A DNA stretch of 12,403 nucleotides from Synergistaceae bacterium (GTDB taxonomy: Bacteria > Synergistota > Synergistia > Synergistales > Synergistaceae): NCBI GenBank assembly GCA_012513245.1, contig JAAZCN010000368.1:1-12403 (forward strand), read 5' to 3'. Of the stretch, positions 1 to 7,510 are shown piece after piece; within the stretch, counting starts at the first letter, position 1, and each line of letters opens with the position of its first letter. Position numbers and translations under genes: made by a program. Below the pieces are notes generated by a model. That model saw only the letters and a program-made list of their open reading frames with translations. It was not told the origin of the DNA and made no database searches.

Positions 1-1187
1 ACAAAGACTGAGATAAAGATCCCGCCGAGCGGCATGATGATGTTGTTAGTAAGGAAATCCGCAGCGTCAAGGAAGTCTTTGCCGGCTATCTGCGGAATGT
101 GTCCTCCGACAGAAAGAGCAGAAGGAATCCCCAGCAGAGCGATCGCTGTTCCCATGACTATTGCTGCCTTCGCCCTGTTCCATTTAAGCTGGTCGATAGC
201 ATATGTAACGACAACTTCAAGTAGAGAAATAGCAGAAGTAAGCGCCGCAATGAACAGGAGAAGGAAGAATGCGAACGAGAAGATCTTTCCCATCGGCATC
301 TGGGCAAAAACCGCCGGCAGGGTAACAAACGTAAGTCCCGGACCAGCACCCGGCTCTATACCGAAGGCAAAAACTGCCGGGAAGATAACAAAACCAGCCA
401 GTATAGCAACAGAAGTATCAAGAAGAACTACTGTCCTTGCCGTTGCTGGGAGGTAGTCGTCTTTTCCAAGATAGCTACCATAGGTGATCATACATCCCAT
501 GCCAAGTGAGAGCGAGAAGAAGCCCTGCCCAACAGCCGCAAGTATGGCTTCACTTGTAAGCTTGGAAAAATCAGGTTTAAGGTAGAATTCAAGTCCCGCA
601 CCTGCACCGGGAAGAGTTACTGAACGGACGATCAGGACAAGGAGCAGAACAAAAAGTGCGGGCATAAGTATTTTGCAACTCTTTTCAATACCGCCGCTGA
701 TACCTTTGTAAACGATCCCGCTCACTATTGCCATAACTGCTATATGATAAGAGATTGACTGGACAGGATCGGAAACAAAAGCTCCAAATACATCGCCTGC
801 TTTACCCTCTGCGGCTGCAGCCATAAGACCGCCAAAAGATTTGAACATATAAGCAAGGGTCCATCCTGCAATGACCGCGTAGTAAGACAGGATAACGAAG
901 CCGCAGAAAAAGCCCATCCAACCTACGAGAGGCCATGCTCCCCCACCGAGTTTCCTGAAAGAGCCAACTGCGTCTGACTGCGCATTACGACCAATTACAA
1001 ACTCCGCGATCATGACAGACATTCCAATTACAATAACAACTGCAAGATAAACCAATACAAAAGCCGCTCCGCCGAATTTCCCCGTTATGTAAGGGAATCG
1101 CCAGATATTACCAAGACCTACCGCTGAACCTGCAGCAGCCATAATAAACCCAAACCGGCTGCCCCACTGTTCTCTGTTTTCCGACAT
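1..1187 (-). CDS. Sodium-dependent amino-acid transporter, NSS/SNF family (3' end missing)
   Basis: This is a LeuT-fold symporter of the inner membrane that probably imports an amino acid or related solute with Na+. Reading from the ATG at 1187, 395 codons are open without a stop up to the window edge. Bacterial members are usually about 440-510 residues, so the last one or two membrane helices are missing. The N-terminus lines up with LeuT residue for residue: W8, the helix-1 stretch AGSAVGLGNIWRFPY, and Na+-site residues A22, V23, N27 and R30. LeuT Asn21 is Ser here. The helix-6 stretch FFSLSLGMG and the helix-8 LTSAIS (LeuT Thr354/Ser355) are also present. A strong ribosome site, AGGAGAGG, lies 5 nt before the ATG. 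The substrate cannot be read from sequence. The gene is separated from the upstream operon by a terminator-like hairpin and a 297-nt gap, so it is probably transcribed on its own. Confidence 0.95.
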   Translation of the reverse strand, partial: MSENREQWGSRFGFIMAAAGSAVGLGNIWRFPYITGKFGGAAFVLVYLAVVIVIGMSVMIAEFVIGRNAQSDAVGSFRKLGGGAWPLVGWMGFFCGFVILSYYAVIAGWTLAYMFKSFGGLMAAAAEGKAGDVFGAFVSDPVQSISYHIAVMAIVSGIVYKGISGGIEKSCKILMPALFVLLLVLIVRSVTLPGAGAGLEFYLKPDFSKLTSEAILAAVGQGFFSLSLGMGCMITYGSYLGKDDYLPATARTVVLLDTSVAILAGFVIFPAVFAFGIEPGAGPGLTFVTLPAVFAQMPMGKIFSFAFFLLLFIAALTSAISLLEVVVTYAIDQLKWNRAKAAIVMGTAIALLGIPSALSVGGHIPQIAGKDFLDAADFLTNNIIMPLGGIFISVF

Positions 1188-1252
1188 ATGATCCTCTCCT
1201 CTCAATAATTAAAAAAGACACAGCCAAAGATAAGCCCCTTTAGCGCTTAAGT

Positions 1253-1289
1253 TGTATAACATACTACATTCAAAAATACAAGTTTGCAA
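1253..1289 (-). promoter_or_regulatory. Candidate promoter(s) for the NSS transporter
   Basis: Two overlapping sigma-70-like pairings are visible on the minus strand: TTGCAA (1284-1289), 17 nt, TAGTAT (1261-1266), and TTGTAT (1276-1281), 17 nt, TATACA (1253-1258). Both are imperfect and the surrounding sequence is very AT-rich, so chance matches are likely. The rest of the 297-nt gap (1188-1484) holds the hairpin at 1412-1460 and no coding region that I can support. Confidence 0.35.
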
Positions 1290-1411
1290 ATAGTTATAGA
1301 ATGATCATAATATTACAAAATACCAGTTCTATTTAAATTAATATCATAATAAAACATTATAATATATGTTTTATTCAGCAAAACTCATCCATAAAAAAGG
1401 TGGTTTTACTA

Positions 1412-1460
1412 AAAGTAGTGGCGGAAGAAAACCATTAAGGCAATCTTCCGCCACTACTTT
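1412..1460 (-). terminator. 17-bp perfect stem-loop, probable terminator after ymdB
   Basis: The arms 1412-1428 and 1444-1460 are exact reverse complements (17 of 17) around a 15-nt loop. The hairpin begins 24 nt past the ymdB stop. Read on the minus strand, it ends in CTACTTTTAG, so the U-tract is short (four), though the A/T pairs at the stem base can add to it. Position and strength fit the end of the queD-to-ymdB transcription unit. The 15-nt loop and weak U-tract are not textbook, so an mRNA-stabilising or processing hairpin is the alternative. Confidence 0.65.
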
Positions 1461-1484
1461 AACATCAGCGTTTAAAAGTTATTC

Positions 1485-2264
1485 TTAGTTATCACATGGG
1501 ATGTTGATCCGGCGAATATCCATCCCTCTGCCTGTTTCGTCATCAATATCAATTACCACAGCCTGGAACCTTATATCAGTGTCACATACCTGAAATTTGC
1601 TCGGAGTTCCATATAAAAATCGAGGCATAACAGAATCTGCGGTCATTCCGATCACTCCGCCGTGTCCCCCTGTCATGCCGACATCAGATATGAAGGCGGT
1701 ACCTCCGGGAAGGACCTGTTCGTCCGATGTCTGTACATGTGTATGAGTACCTGCTAAAGCAGAGATCTTCCCGTCCAGCCAATAAGCCAGTGCCTTTTTT
1801 TCTGAAGATGCTTCTGCATGGAAATCAACGAATATACAGGGAGTTTTAGATTTTTCGATCAATTTTTCAGCTGTCCGAAAGGGACAGTCAAGAGGTGGCA
1901 TGAAGGTCCGTCCCTGAAGAGAGATCACTGCAAGCTTCTTTCCGTTTTTTTCAAATAGCCCAAATCCGCGCCCCGGTGTTCCTTCCGGGTGGTTGGCAGG
2001 TCGCAGTATTCTTTTTTCACTGTCCAGCAGAGGTACAATTTCTTTCTTGTCCCATACATGGTTACCACTGGTCAGAATATCGATTCCCATTGAGAAGAGT
2101 TCATTTAATACCGATTCAGTCAGGCCAAAGCCGGCAGCACTGTTTTCTCCGTTAGCGATAATAAAATCAAAACCGCCATACTTTTCGCGCAAAGAAGGCA
2201 AAACCCGGGGGACAGCTTTCCGCCCGGGCCTTCCCATTATGTCTCCAATAAAAAGGATCCTCAT
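1485..2264 (-). CDS. ymdB: YmdB-family metallophosphodiesterase
   Basis: This is a cytoplasmic calcineurin-like metallophosphodiesterase. In Bacillus subtilis, YmdB hydrolyses cyclic nucleotides in vitro, affects multicellular behaviour and acts together with RNase Y. The 259-residue length is normal for the family. All the metal-site motifs are present: D8 in GDIMGRPGR, E40 and N41 in ANGENSA, N68 and H69 in GNHVWD, H149 in DFHAEASSEK, and H174/H176 in GTHTHVQTSD. The GHGGVIGM segment near the C-terminus is also typical. The ATG is 10 nt after the rny stop, and the RBS-like AGGTAAGG overlaps that stop, so translation is likely coupled to rny. The rny-ymdB pair is a widely conserved neighbourhood, which supports both assignments. 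It is the last gene before the hairpin at 1412-1460. The physiological substrate in this organism is unknown. Confidence 0.95.
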   Translation of the reverse strand: MRILFIGDIMGRPGRKAVPRVLPSLREKYGGFDFIIANGENSAAGFGLTESVLNELFSMGIDILTSGNHVWDKKEIVPLLDSEKRILRPANHPEGTPGRGFGLFEKNGKKLAVISLQGRTFMPPLDCPFRTAEKLIEKSKTPCIFVDFHAEASSEKKALAYWLDGKISALAGTHTHVQTSDEQVLPGGTAFISDVGMTGGHGGVIGMTADSVMPRFLYGTPSKFQVCDTDIRFQAVVIDIDDETGRGMDIRRINIPCDN

Positions 2265-2274
2265 TGTGCCTTAC

Positions 2275-3813
2275 CTATTTAGCGTATTCAACGGCTCTTG
2301 TCTCTTTAAGCAGCGTCACCTTGATCTGCCCCGGGTATCTCATTTCTTCCTCTATCTTACGGGCAATGTCGTAAGCCAGTTTCTGCATGGCTCCTTCATC
2401 TGTCACTGAGGGAGAAACTGCTACACGGACCTCGCGGCCTGCCTGAATGGCAAAAGCTTTACTGACTCCGCTAAAGGTCTTGGCAATTTCTTCAAGTTTT
2501 TCAAGCCTCTTGACATAAGCATCAAGACTCTCTCTTCTGGCTCCGGGACGTGATGCGCTTACTGCATCCGCTGCCGCTACCAGTACAGCATAGATCGTCT
2601 GCGGCTCTTCGTCTTCATGGTGAGCTGCGATCGCGTTTACTATGTCAGGGGCTTCTCCATATCTTTTAGCAAGATCGGCTCCGATTTTTGCATGAGGTCC
2701 TTCTACCTGATGGTCAACTGCCTTTCCAATATCATGCAGAAGTCCTGCTCTTTTCGCTTTGTGCTCGTCCAGCCCCATTTCTGCCGCCATTATCCCGGCA
2801 AGATGGGCCACTTCCAGACTGTGAGCCAGTGCGTTCTGTCCATAGCTGGTACGATATCTGAGCTGTCCGATGATCTTCGTAAGTTCCATATGCATGTTCT
2901 TGATACCGGTTTCAAGCAGTGCCTGTTCTGCGGTTTCAAGGATCTGTATCTGGACGTCTTTTTCCGCGCGCTCGATAATTTCTTCGATCCGGGCCGGATG
3001 GATGCGTCCGTCAACAACAAGCCTTTCAAGGGAAAGGCGGGCTACTTCACGCCGTACCGGATCAAAACTGCTCAACGTAACGGCTTCCGGAGTATCATCT
3101 ACTATCAGGTCAACACCGGTAAGAGTTTCAAAGGTCCTTATGTTGCGGCCTTCTCTGCCGATGATCCTTCCTTTCATCTCGTCGGAAGGAAGATTTACAA
3201 CGCTGACCACTGCGTCAGACGTAAATTCAACACTGCAGCGCTGGACTGCGGTTGCGATAATTTCCTGAGCTTTACGATCCGCTTCACGCTTCGCACGTTC
3301 TTCCAGTTCTTTAAGCCTTAGACCTATAAGATGGTTGGCTTCAGATTCTACTTCAGTGAGCAAGAGGTCTCTTGCCTGTTCGCGTGTAAGCTGGGCGATC
3401 TGTTCGAGATTGGAGATCAGTTCCTGTTCCTTAACGGAAAGCTGGTTAAATTTTTCCTGAGCCTGTTCATGTTTTTGGACAAGTTCTTCTTCTTTACGGC
3501 TTATGCTTTCGATCTTCTTGTCAAGGTTTTCCTCTTTTTGTTCCAGACGCCTTTCAGAACGCTGCAGTTCATTCCTTCGCTCCTTGGTGTCCCTGTCAAG
3601 TTCCTGTCTTAATCTGTGGATCTCTTCCTTTCCTTCAGAAACGATATCCCGCTTAGTTTGTTCGGCTTTTTTAACAGTTTCGGAAATTACCCTTTCTGAT
3701 TCAGAGAGAGCTCCTTTATACTTCTTATTTGCTGCATTTTTTTGGTACATAAATCCTATCAGGACTCCAACAGCAAGTCCTGCAATCAAACTTAAAATTA
3801 CTATCATTGTCAT
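2275..3813 (-). CDS. rny: Ribonuclease Y (membrane-anchored endoribonuclease)
   Basis: RNase Y starts mRNA decay by endonucleolytic cleavage at the inner face of the membrane. The 512-residue protein has the full family layout. A membrane helix lies at about residues 3-21. A long charged coiled coil covers about 25-150. A KH RNA-binding domain follows, with [15 protein letters not shown] and the [14 protein letters not shown] segment. The HD hydrolase domain carries the histidine of [10 protein letters not shown] and the HD pair in [10 protein letters not shown]. The C-terminal segment ends in [20 protein letters not shown], as in characterised members. The start at 3813 is backed by GAGGTG about 8 nt upstream. 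A good promoter lies in the 172-nt gap before the gene, giving a leader of about 115 nt, although read-through from recG is also likely because I see no terminator between them. The gene is complete and ordinary for the family. Confidence 0.97.
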   Translation of the reverse strand: MTMIVILSLIAGLAVGVLIGFMYQKNAANKKYKGALSESERVISETVKKAEQTKRDIVSEGKEEIHRLRQELDRDTKERRNELQRSERRLEQKEENLDKKIESISRKEEELVQKHEQAQEKFNQLSVKEQELISNLEQIAQLTREQARDLLLTEVESEANHLIGLRLKELEERAKREADRKAQEIIATAVQRCSVEFTSDAVVSVVNLPSDEMKGRIIGREGRNIRTFETLTGVDLIVDDTPEAVTLSSFDPVRREVARLSLERLVVDGRIHPARIEEIIERAEKDVQIQILETAEQALLETGIKNMHMELTKIIGQLRYRTSYGQNALAHSLEVAHLAGIMAAEMGLDEHKAKRAGLLHDIGKAVDHQVEGPHAKIGADLAKRYGEAPDIVNAIAAHHEDEEPQTIYAVLVAAADAVSASRPGARRESLDAYVKRLEKLEEIAKTFSGVSKAFAIQAGREVRVAVSPSVTDEGAMQKLAYDIARKIEEEMRYPGQIKVTLLKETRAVEYAK

Positions 3814-3934
3814 TATCTATCACCTCAGTTTCAATTGTCATGGTTCAGTTGGTCAAATACATGTAAATTTGGGTCATTCTATTTACTAATTTATTACATT
3901 GCCTGCTGCTCAATGTTTCACGCCGATGGGATGT

Positions 3935-3963
3935 ATTGTACAGAATAAAACCGAACTTCACAA
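3935..3963 (-). promoter_or_regulatory. Probable sigma-70 promoter for rny-ymdB
   Basis: On the minus strand, TTGTGA (3958-3963) is followed by exactly 17 nt and then TACAAT (3935-3940). This is one of the best promoter matches in the window. Initiation is predicted near 3928, which leaves an untranslated leader of about 115 nt before the rny ATG. I see no terminator between the recG stop and this site, so it probably supplements read-through. Confidence 0.6.
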
Positions 3964-3985
3964 GTGGTAGTTATATGTATATATA

Positions 3986-6052
3986 TCATGCCTTAAATGA
4001 TGCGTTAAAACTATTCTTCTGGAAAATATCAAGTTTTTCGGCAAACTTGGGCTCATTTAAAAAATCCGGGGCATCATAAACCAGCCATTCTGCATCTTCT
4101 TTTGCGTATTTCAGCAATTCGCAGTCCCTTAAAATATCCGCAACTTTAAATCCTGCAGCTCCATGCTGTTTCAAGCTGCTTATCTTTCCAGGACCCCTCA
4201 ATAGAAAATCAGCCTCGGCAATTTTAAAACCGTCATCTGTCTCCAGCATTATCTTAAGTCTTTCGGCCACATCATCCTCGATCTTATTTACAAGCAGCAC
4301 ACAGACTCCACGTCTGCCGCCCCTTCCTACTCTTCCTCTAAGCTGATGGAGCTGGGAGAGGCCATATCGCTCAGGAGATTCTATTACTACCATCGAAGCT
4401 TCGGGGACATCCACACCCACTTCAAGGACTGTCGTTCCCACGAGGACCTTTGTAGTTCCTTCCCTGAACTTTTCAAGCTCGGCATTTTTATCATTTCCTG
4501 CCATTTTACCGTGGATAAAACCTACACCCAGAGGCCCCAAGTGTTTTTTGAGGAATGTGTATCTTTTTTCCACCGAGACGAGCTCATTCGCTGTTTCCTC
4601 ATCAACTCTCGGACAGATCCAGTATGTCCTCCCTCCAGCAGCAGACTCATTTATTATAAATTGCAGCAGATCTTTTATCTTGGTAAAATCTATCAGCCTG
4701 GTCTCTATCTTTTTTTTTCCTTCAGGTCTTTCTCTAATAAACGAAATATCCATGTCACCAAACAGACATACTGAAACCGTCCTCGGAATAGGAGTTGCAG
4801 ACATCATTAAGAGATGAGGGGTTTTACCCCTGTTCAACATTTCTCCTCTTTGCATTACCCCAAAGCGTTGCTGTTCATCTATGATGACAGTTCCCAAATT
4901 AAAGAATTCAACACCCTCCTGTATCATCGCGTGAGTTCCAACAATGACCTCAGCAAGGCCGGTCCTTATCGATGTGATCTGTGATATTCTTTCTGATCTG
5001 GCTTGCCCACCTTTGAGTAATGCGCAGGTGATCCCGGCACCGGAAAGGAATTTTTGCACCTGAGAGTAAAGCTGCTCTGCAAGGACTTCCGTCGGTGCCA
5101 TAATCGCTGTCTGTATACCGGCATCAGCTCCTGCAGCAGCAAGGCCAAGAGCTATAACAGTCTTACCCGAACCAACGTCTCCCTGTAATAACCGTGACAT
5201 TGGATATCCATTTTTGGTATCTTTAAATATCTGTGTAAAAACTGATTTTTGAGAAGCAGTAAGTTCAAAGGGTAAGGATCCCATGAAGTTTGAAAAATAA
5301 GACCCGACCTGCTTGATTTTAGCCGCTTCTTTGGATCTCTGCAGTCTTTCTTTTCTCAAAACCAGGGCAATTTGGAGGAATAGAAATTCCTCATAAGCAA
5401 GTCTTTTGCGGGAATTTTTCCAGTCTTCTTCCGAATCAGGTCTGTGCATACCCCGGAGTGCATCTCTTATACTCTTTAAATCTCTTTTTTCTAAGATGCT
5501 TTGAGGAAGATATTCCGGCATAAGGGGAAGATGCTCTTCTAAAACTTTACATATAAAATTTCCAAACCATCCGGCAGACAAACCTGCTGTTGAAGGATAG
5601 ACAGGCAATATACCTGTAAAACTTTCGATATCTGATCCATGTTTTATTACTTCAAAATCGGGATTTGAAAATTCTATTTTGTTGTCACAAAAAGAGGGGA
5701 GTCCGAAAATAGCTATAGACGTCCCCTCTTTTAAGATATTATTAAGCCCTTTTCTGTTGAACCAAACTATAGAGACCGTTCCGGTGTCATCTTTTGCTTC
5801 ACAGAGACCAATGTGGATGCCTGTCCTGAAACTTCTTTTAAAGCTGATGCTCGTTATCGTAGCGATAACCACAGAGCTGCGGCCTTCCGACATTTCAGAA
5901 ATCTTATTTATCTCTCTTCTGTCTTCATACCTTCGCGGGAAAAACCATAACGCATCATTTACTTTAAAAATGCCCAGGTTCCCCAAAAGCCCGGCCCTCC
6001 GAGGCCCGATCCCTTTTATATTTATAACCGGCTCATAGATATTTGCGGTCAC
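3986..6052 (-). CDS. recG: ATP-dependent DNA helicase RecG
   Basis: RecG is a superfamily 2 DNA translocase that reverses stalled replication forks and remodels branched DNA and R-loops. The 688-residue length is normal. The N-terminal part has KGIGPRRAGLLG and FPRRYEDR, followed by the OB-fold wedge at about residues 60-150. Helicase motifs are Walker A GDVGSGKT (291-298), the DEQQ box (392-395), SATPIPRT (418-425) and LHQLRGRVGRGG (568-579). The C-terminal TRG segment keeps DGFKIAEADFLLRGPGK but continues KISSLKQHG where most RecGs read close to EFLGTRQSG; this is noted as a finding. The start is a GTG 7 nt after the divIVA stop. Its GAGG ribosome site lies inside the end of divIVA, so the two are probably translationally linked. 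No ATG or TTG lies in frame just upstream. Confidence 0.97.
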   Translation of the reverse strand: MTANIYEPVINIKGIGPRRAGLLGNLGIFKVNDALWFFPRRYEDRREINKISEMSEGRSSVVIATITSISFKRSFRTGIHIGLCEAKDDTGTVSIVWFNRKGLNNILKEGTSIAIFGLPSFCDNKIEFSNPDFEVIKHGSDIESFTGILPVYPSTAGLSAGWFGNFICKVLEEHLPLMPEYLPQSILEKRDLKSIRDALRGMHRPDSEEDWKNSRKRLAYEEFLFLQIALVLRKERLQRSKEAAKIKQVGSYFSNFMGSLPFELTASQKSVFTQIFKDTKNGYPMSRLLQGDVGSGKTVIALGLAAAGADAGIQTAIMAPTEVLAEQLYSQVQKFLSGAGITCALLKGGQARSERISQITSIRTGLAEVIVGTHAMIQEGVEFFNLGTVIIDEQQRFGVMQRGEMLNRGKTPHLLMMSATPIPRTVSVCLFGDMDISFIRERPEGKKKIETRLIDFTKIKDLLQFIINESAAGGRTYWICPRVDEETANELVSVEKRYTFLKKHLGPLGVGFIHGKMAGNDKNAELEKFREGTTKVLVGTTVLEVGVDVPEASMVVIESPERYGLSQLHQLRGRVGRGGRRGVCVLLVNKIEDDVAERLKIMLETDDGFKIAEADFLLRGPGKISSLKQHGAAGFKVADILRDCELLKYAKEDAEWLVYDAPDFLNEPKFAEKLDIFQKNSFNASFKA

Positions 6053-6059
6053 GGATGAT

Positions 6060-6692
6060 TCAGTTCTTTTCCTCTCTGCTCAGGCCATTCTCCATTATTT
6101 CCTTTGGATCGACCCCAAGCAAGGCATAAGCAGCTTCAAGGTCTCCCTTGTCAACAGAAGAAGTTATTTCCATTTCCTTTGAGTCATCGATCATGGGGTT
6201 CTCTTCAAGTATCGAATTGACCGCTGACGTGAGAGTGGAGGAGTTGATGCTCTGGTTAAGCATGTTGTCAAACTTTGCAAGCAGGCCTCTAAACTCCTGT
6301 TCGTATAAATTTCTTACGTTTCTGATCTGGGATACTCCATCACGCAGGCGCTCTGCCTCTTGAGCAGCTTCTTTGCATATCATATCAGCTTTTTCTTTTG
6401 CTTCGGAAATTATTTTTGTCGCCTGCCCCTGTGCACTTTTGACTCTTTCATCAGCGCTTTTTTGGGCCATGAGCAGTGCTTCATGAAGTATATCTTTCAT
6501 TTTTTCATATTCCGCAAGGCTCTCCTCTTTTGCAAGCATATCGCGCTCCAGATCCTTTGTCCTCTGAGCGTATGTCTGCAGCGTTTCAGCTACATTGTCA
6601 AGGAATTCATCTACTTCGGCTGAATCGTAGCCTCTCATGCTTTTTTTGAAAGATTGATTGACCACATCAAGAGATGTTAAAAGCTCGACCAT
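6060..6692 (-). CDS. divIVA: DivIVA-family polarity/division-site protein
   Basis: DivIVA proteins bind curved membrane at poles and septa and recruit partners through coiled coils. From the ATG at 6692 the product is 210 residues. The membrane-binding head has SFKKSMRGYDSAEVDEFLD (residues 14-32). The Phe17 that inserts into membrane in B. subtilis is Met19 here, while the following Arg is kept as R20. A long heptad-rich coiled coil runs from about 35 to 150, and an acidic tail ends in SREEKN. The open frame extends 15 codons further upstream, but that extension (MFHIFCKSEKGRWIY) does not resemble the family. The ATG at 6692 has GGTGG 6 nt before it and puts the head at the expected distance. 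The gene has its own probable promoter in the gap after yggS. Location near yggS is common in Gram-positive division clusters, although sepF and yggT are absent here. Confidence 0.92.
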   Translation of the reverse strand: MVELLTSLDVVNQSFKKSMRGYDSAEVDEFLDNVAETLQTYAQRTKDLERDMLAKEESLAEYEKMKDILHEALLMAQKSADERVKSAQGQATKIISEAKEKADMICKEAAQEAERLRDGVSQIRNVRNLYEQEFRGLLAKFDNMLNQSINSSTLTSAVNSILEENPMIDDSKEMEITSSVDKGDLEAAYALLGVDPKEIMENGLSREEKN

Positions 6693-6698
6693 ATAAAT

Positions 6699-6703
6699 CC
6701 ACC
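6699..6703 (-). promoter_or_regulatory. divIVA: Ribosome binding site fixing the divIVA start
   Basis: GGTGG, with AAAGGA just upstream (6705-6710), lies 6 nt before the ATG at 6692. It selects this codon over the in-frame ATG 45 nt further upstream. Confidence 0.65.
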
Positions 6704-6759
6704 GTCCTTTTTCGCTTTTACAAAAAATATGAAACACTTTTCAAGGTTTATTTCTCATA

Positions 6760-6788
6760 ATTATACCTTTATATGAAGATGAAATTAC
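6760..6788 (-). promoter_or_regulatory. Possible promoter for divIVA-recG
   Basis: A perfect -10 hexamer TATAAT lies at 6760-6765 on the minus strand, inside the 119-nt gap between yggS and divIVA. At the right distance the -35 region is weak (GTAATT at 6783-6788, 17-nt spacer). The gap is AT-rich, so the match could be partly chance. No hairpin terminator is seen after yggS, so read-through is also possible. Confidence 0.45.
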
Positions 6789-6811
6789 TGATCAAAACAT
6801 TAATAATTCTT

Positions 6812-7510
6812 TCATTTTGTCCTTGAACCAAATATTCCTCTTCCTACCCTGACTATAGTACTTCCTTCTTCAATAGCTATTTCATAATCACTGCTCATAC
6901 CCATGGAAAGTTCATCGATAGAAAGCCCTGAAACTGATCTTAAATCATCTCTTAAAAGGCGAAGTCCTTCAAAGGCTTTTCTTATTTCTCCGCTGTCATC
7001 GGTGTTGGGTCCTATCGTCATTAACCCTCTTACGGACAAACGGGGACAATACTCCATTACCCTTTCAAGGAGGCTGGAAGATTCCTGAGGGATTGCCCCG
7101 CTTTTTGTCAGTTCACAGGACATGTTTATCTCAATATAAACAGGAAAATCATATCCATCGGTTTCAGCCAGTATCCTGTCCAGCATCCGGGCAAGATTCA
7201 GTGAGTCCACAGTCTCTATCAGGTCAAACACTTCAAGTGCTTTTCTTGCCTTATTCCTCTGAAGATGACCTATAAGATGCCATGGAGTCCTCTCTTCCGG
7301 GGACCATTTTAGCCTTTTATCTGCTGCCTCCCGGACCCTGTTTTCTCCAAGGATATCCAGCTTAGCTGCTGCAGATAACATGTATTCAACAGGGTGAGTC
7401 TTTGAGACACCCATTAACTTTATCTCTGCCGGGTCACGTCCGCTTCGCTTTGCTGCTGATCTGATCCTTTCGCGGACATCAAGTATATTCTGATCTATAA
7501 AATCTACCAA
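6812..7510 (-). CDS. yggS: YggS-family pyridoxal phosphate homeostasis protein
   Basis: This is a cytoplasmic PLP-binding protein of the alanine-racemase-like barrel fold. It is thought to buffer pyridoxal phosphate and has no established catalytic activity. At 232 residues the length is normal. The PLP lysine is K37 in GVSKTH. Other family motifs are GENRVREA, WHLIGHLQRNKARK, VRGLMTIGP, LSMGMSSDYEIAIEEGS and VRVGRGIFG. The segment INMSCELTKSG is a mild variant of the usual N-I-x-G-E-x-x-K-x-G pattern. The start is TTG at 7510, which overlaps the end of the upstream HlyD-like gene by 7 nt. It is supported by the strong GAGGGGAGGA site 8 nt upstream. The overlap implies co-translation with that gene. 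YggS is often encoded next to division genes, and divIVA follows here after 119 nt. Confidence 0.94.
   Translation of the reverse strand: MVDFIDQNILDVRERIRSAAKRSGRDPAEIKLMGVSKTHPVEYMLSAAAKLDILGENRVREAADKRLKWSPEERTPWHLIGHLQRNKARKALEVFDLIETVDSLNLARMLDRILAETDGYDFPVYIEINMSCELTKSGAIPQESSSLLERVMEYCPRLSVRGLMTIGPNTDDSGEIRKAFEGLRLLRDDLRSVSGLSIDELSMGMSSDYEIAIEEGSTIVRVGRGIFGSRTK

Noticed and set aside
34..456. Plus-strand open frame of 140 codons at the left edge
   Set aside because: It is antisense to the NSS transporter, whose minus-strand frame is open from 1187 to the edge and carries clear family motifs. The plus-strand product is low-complexity and unlike any family I know.
1401..1434. Alternative pairing TGGTTTT (1401-1407) with AAAACCA (1428-1434), suggesting a pseudoknot or antiterminator at the hairpin
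   Set aside because: As a pseudoknot, only about 4 nt would have to span the 17-bp stem, which is not sterically feasible. As an alternative hairpin, its 7 A/T-rich pairs cannot compete with the 17-bp stem.
2617..3321. Long plus-strand open frame (234 codons) inside rny
   Set aside because: It lies wholly antisense to the KH and HD domains of RNase Y. No ribosome site or family resemblance is seen, and codon constraint on the rny strand explains it.
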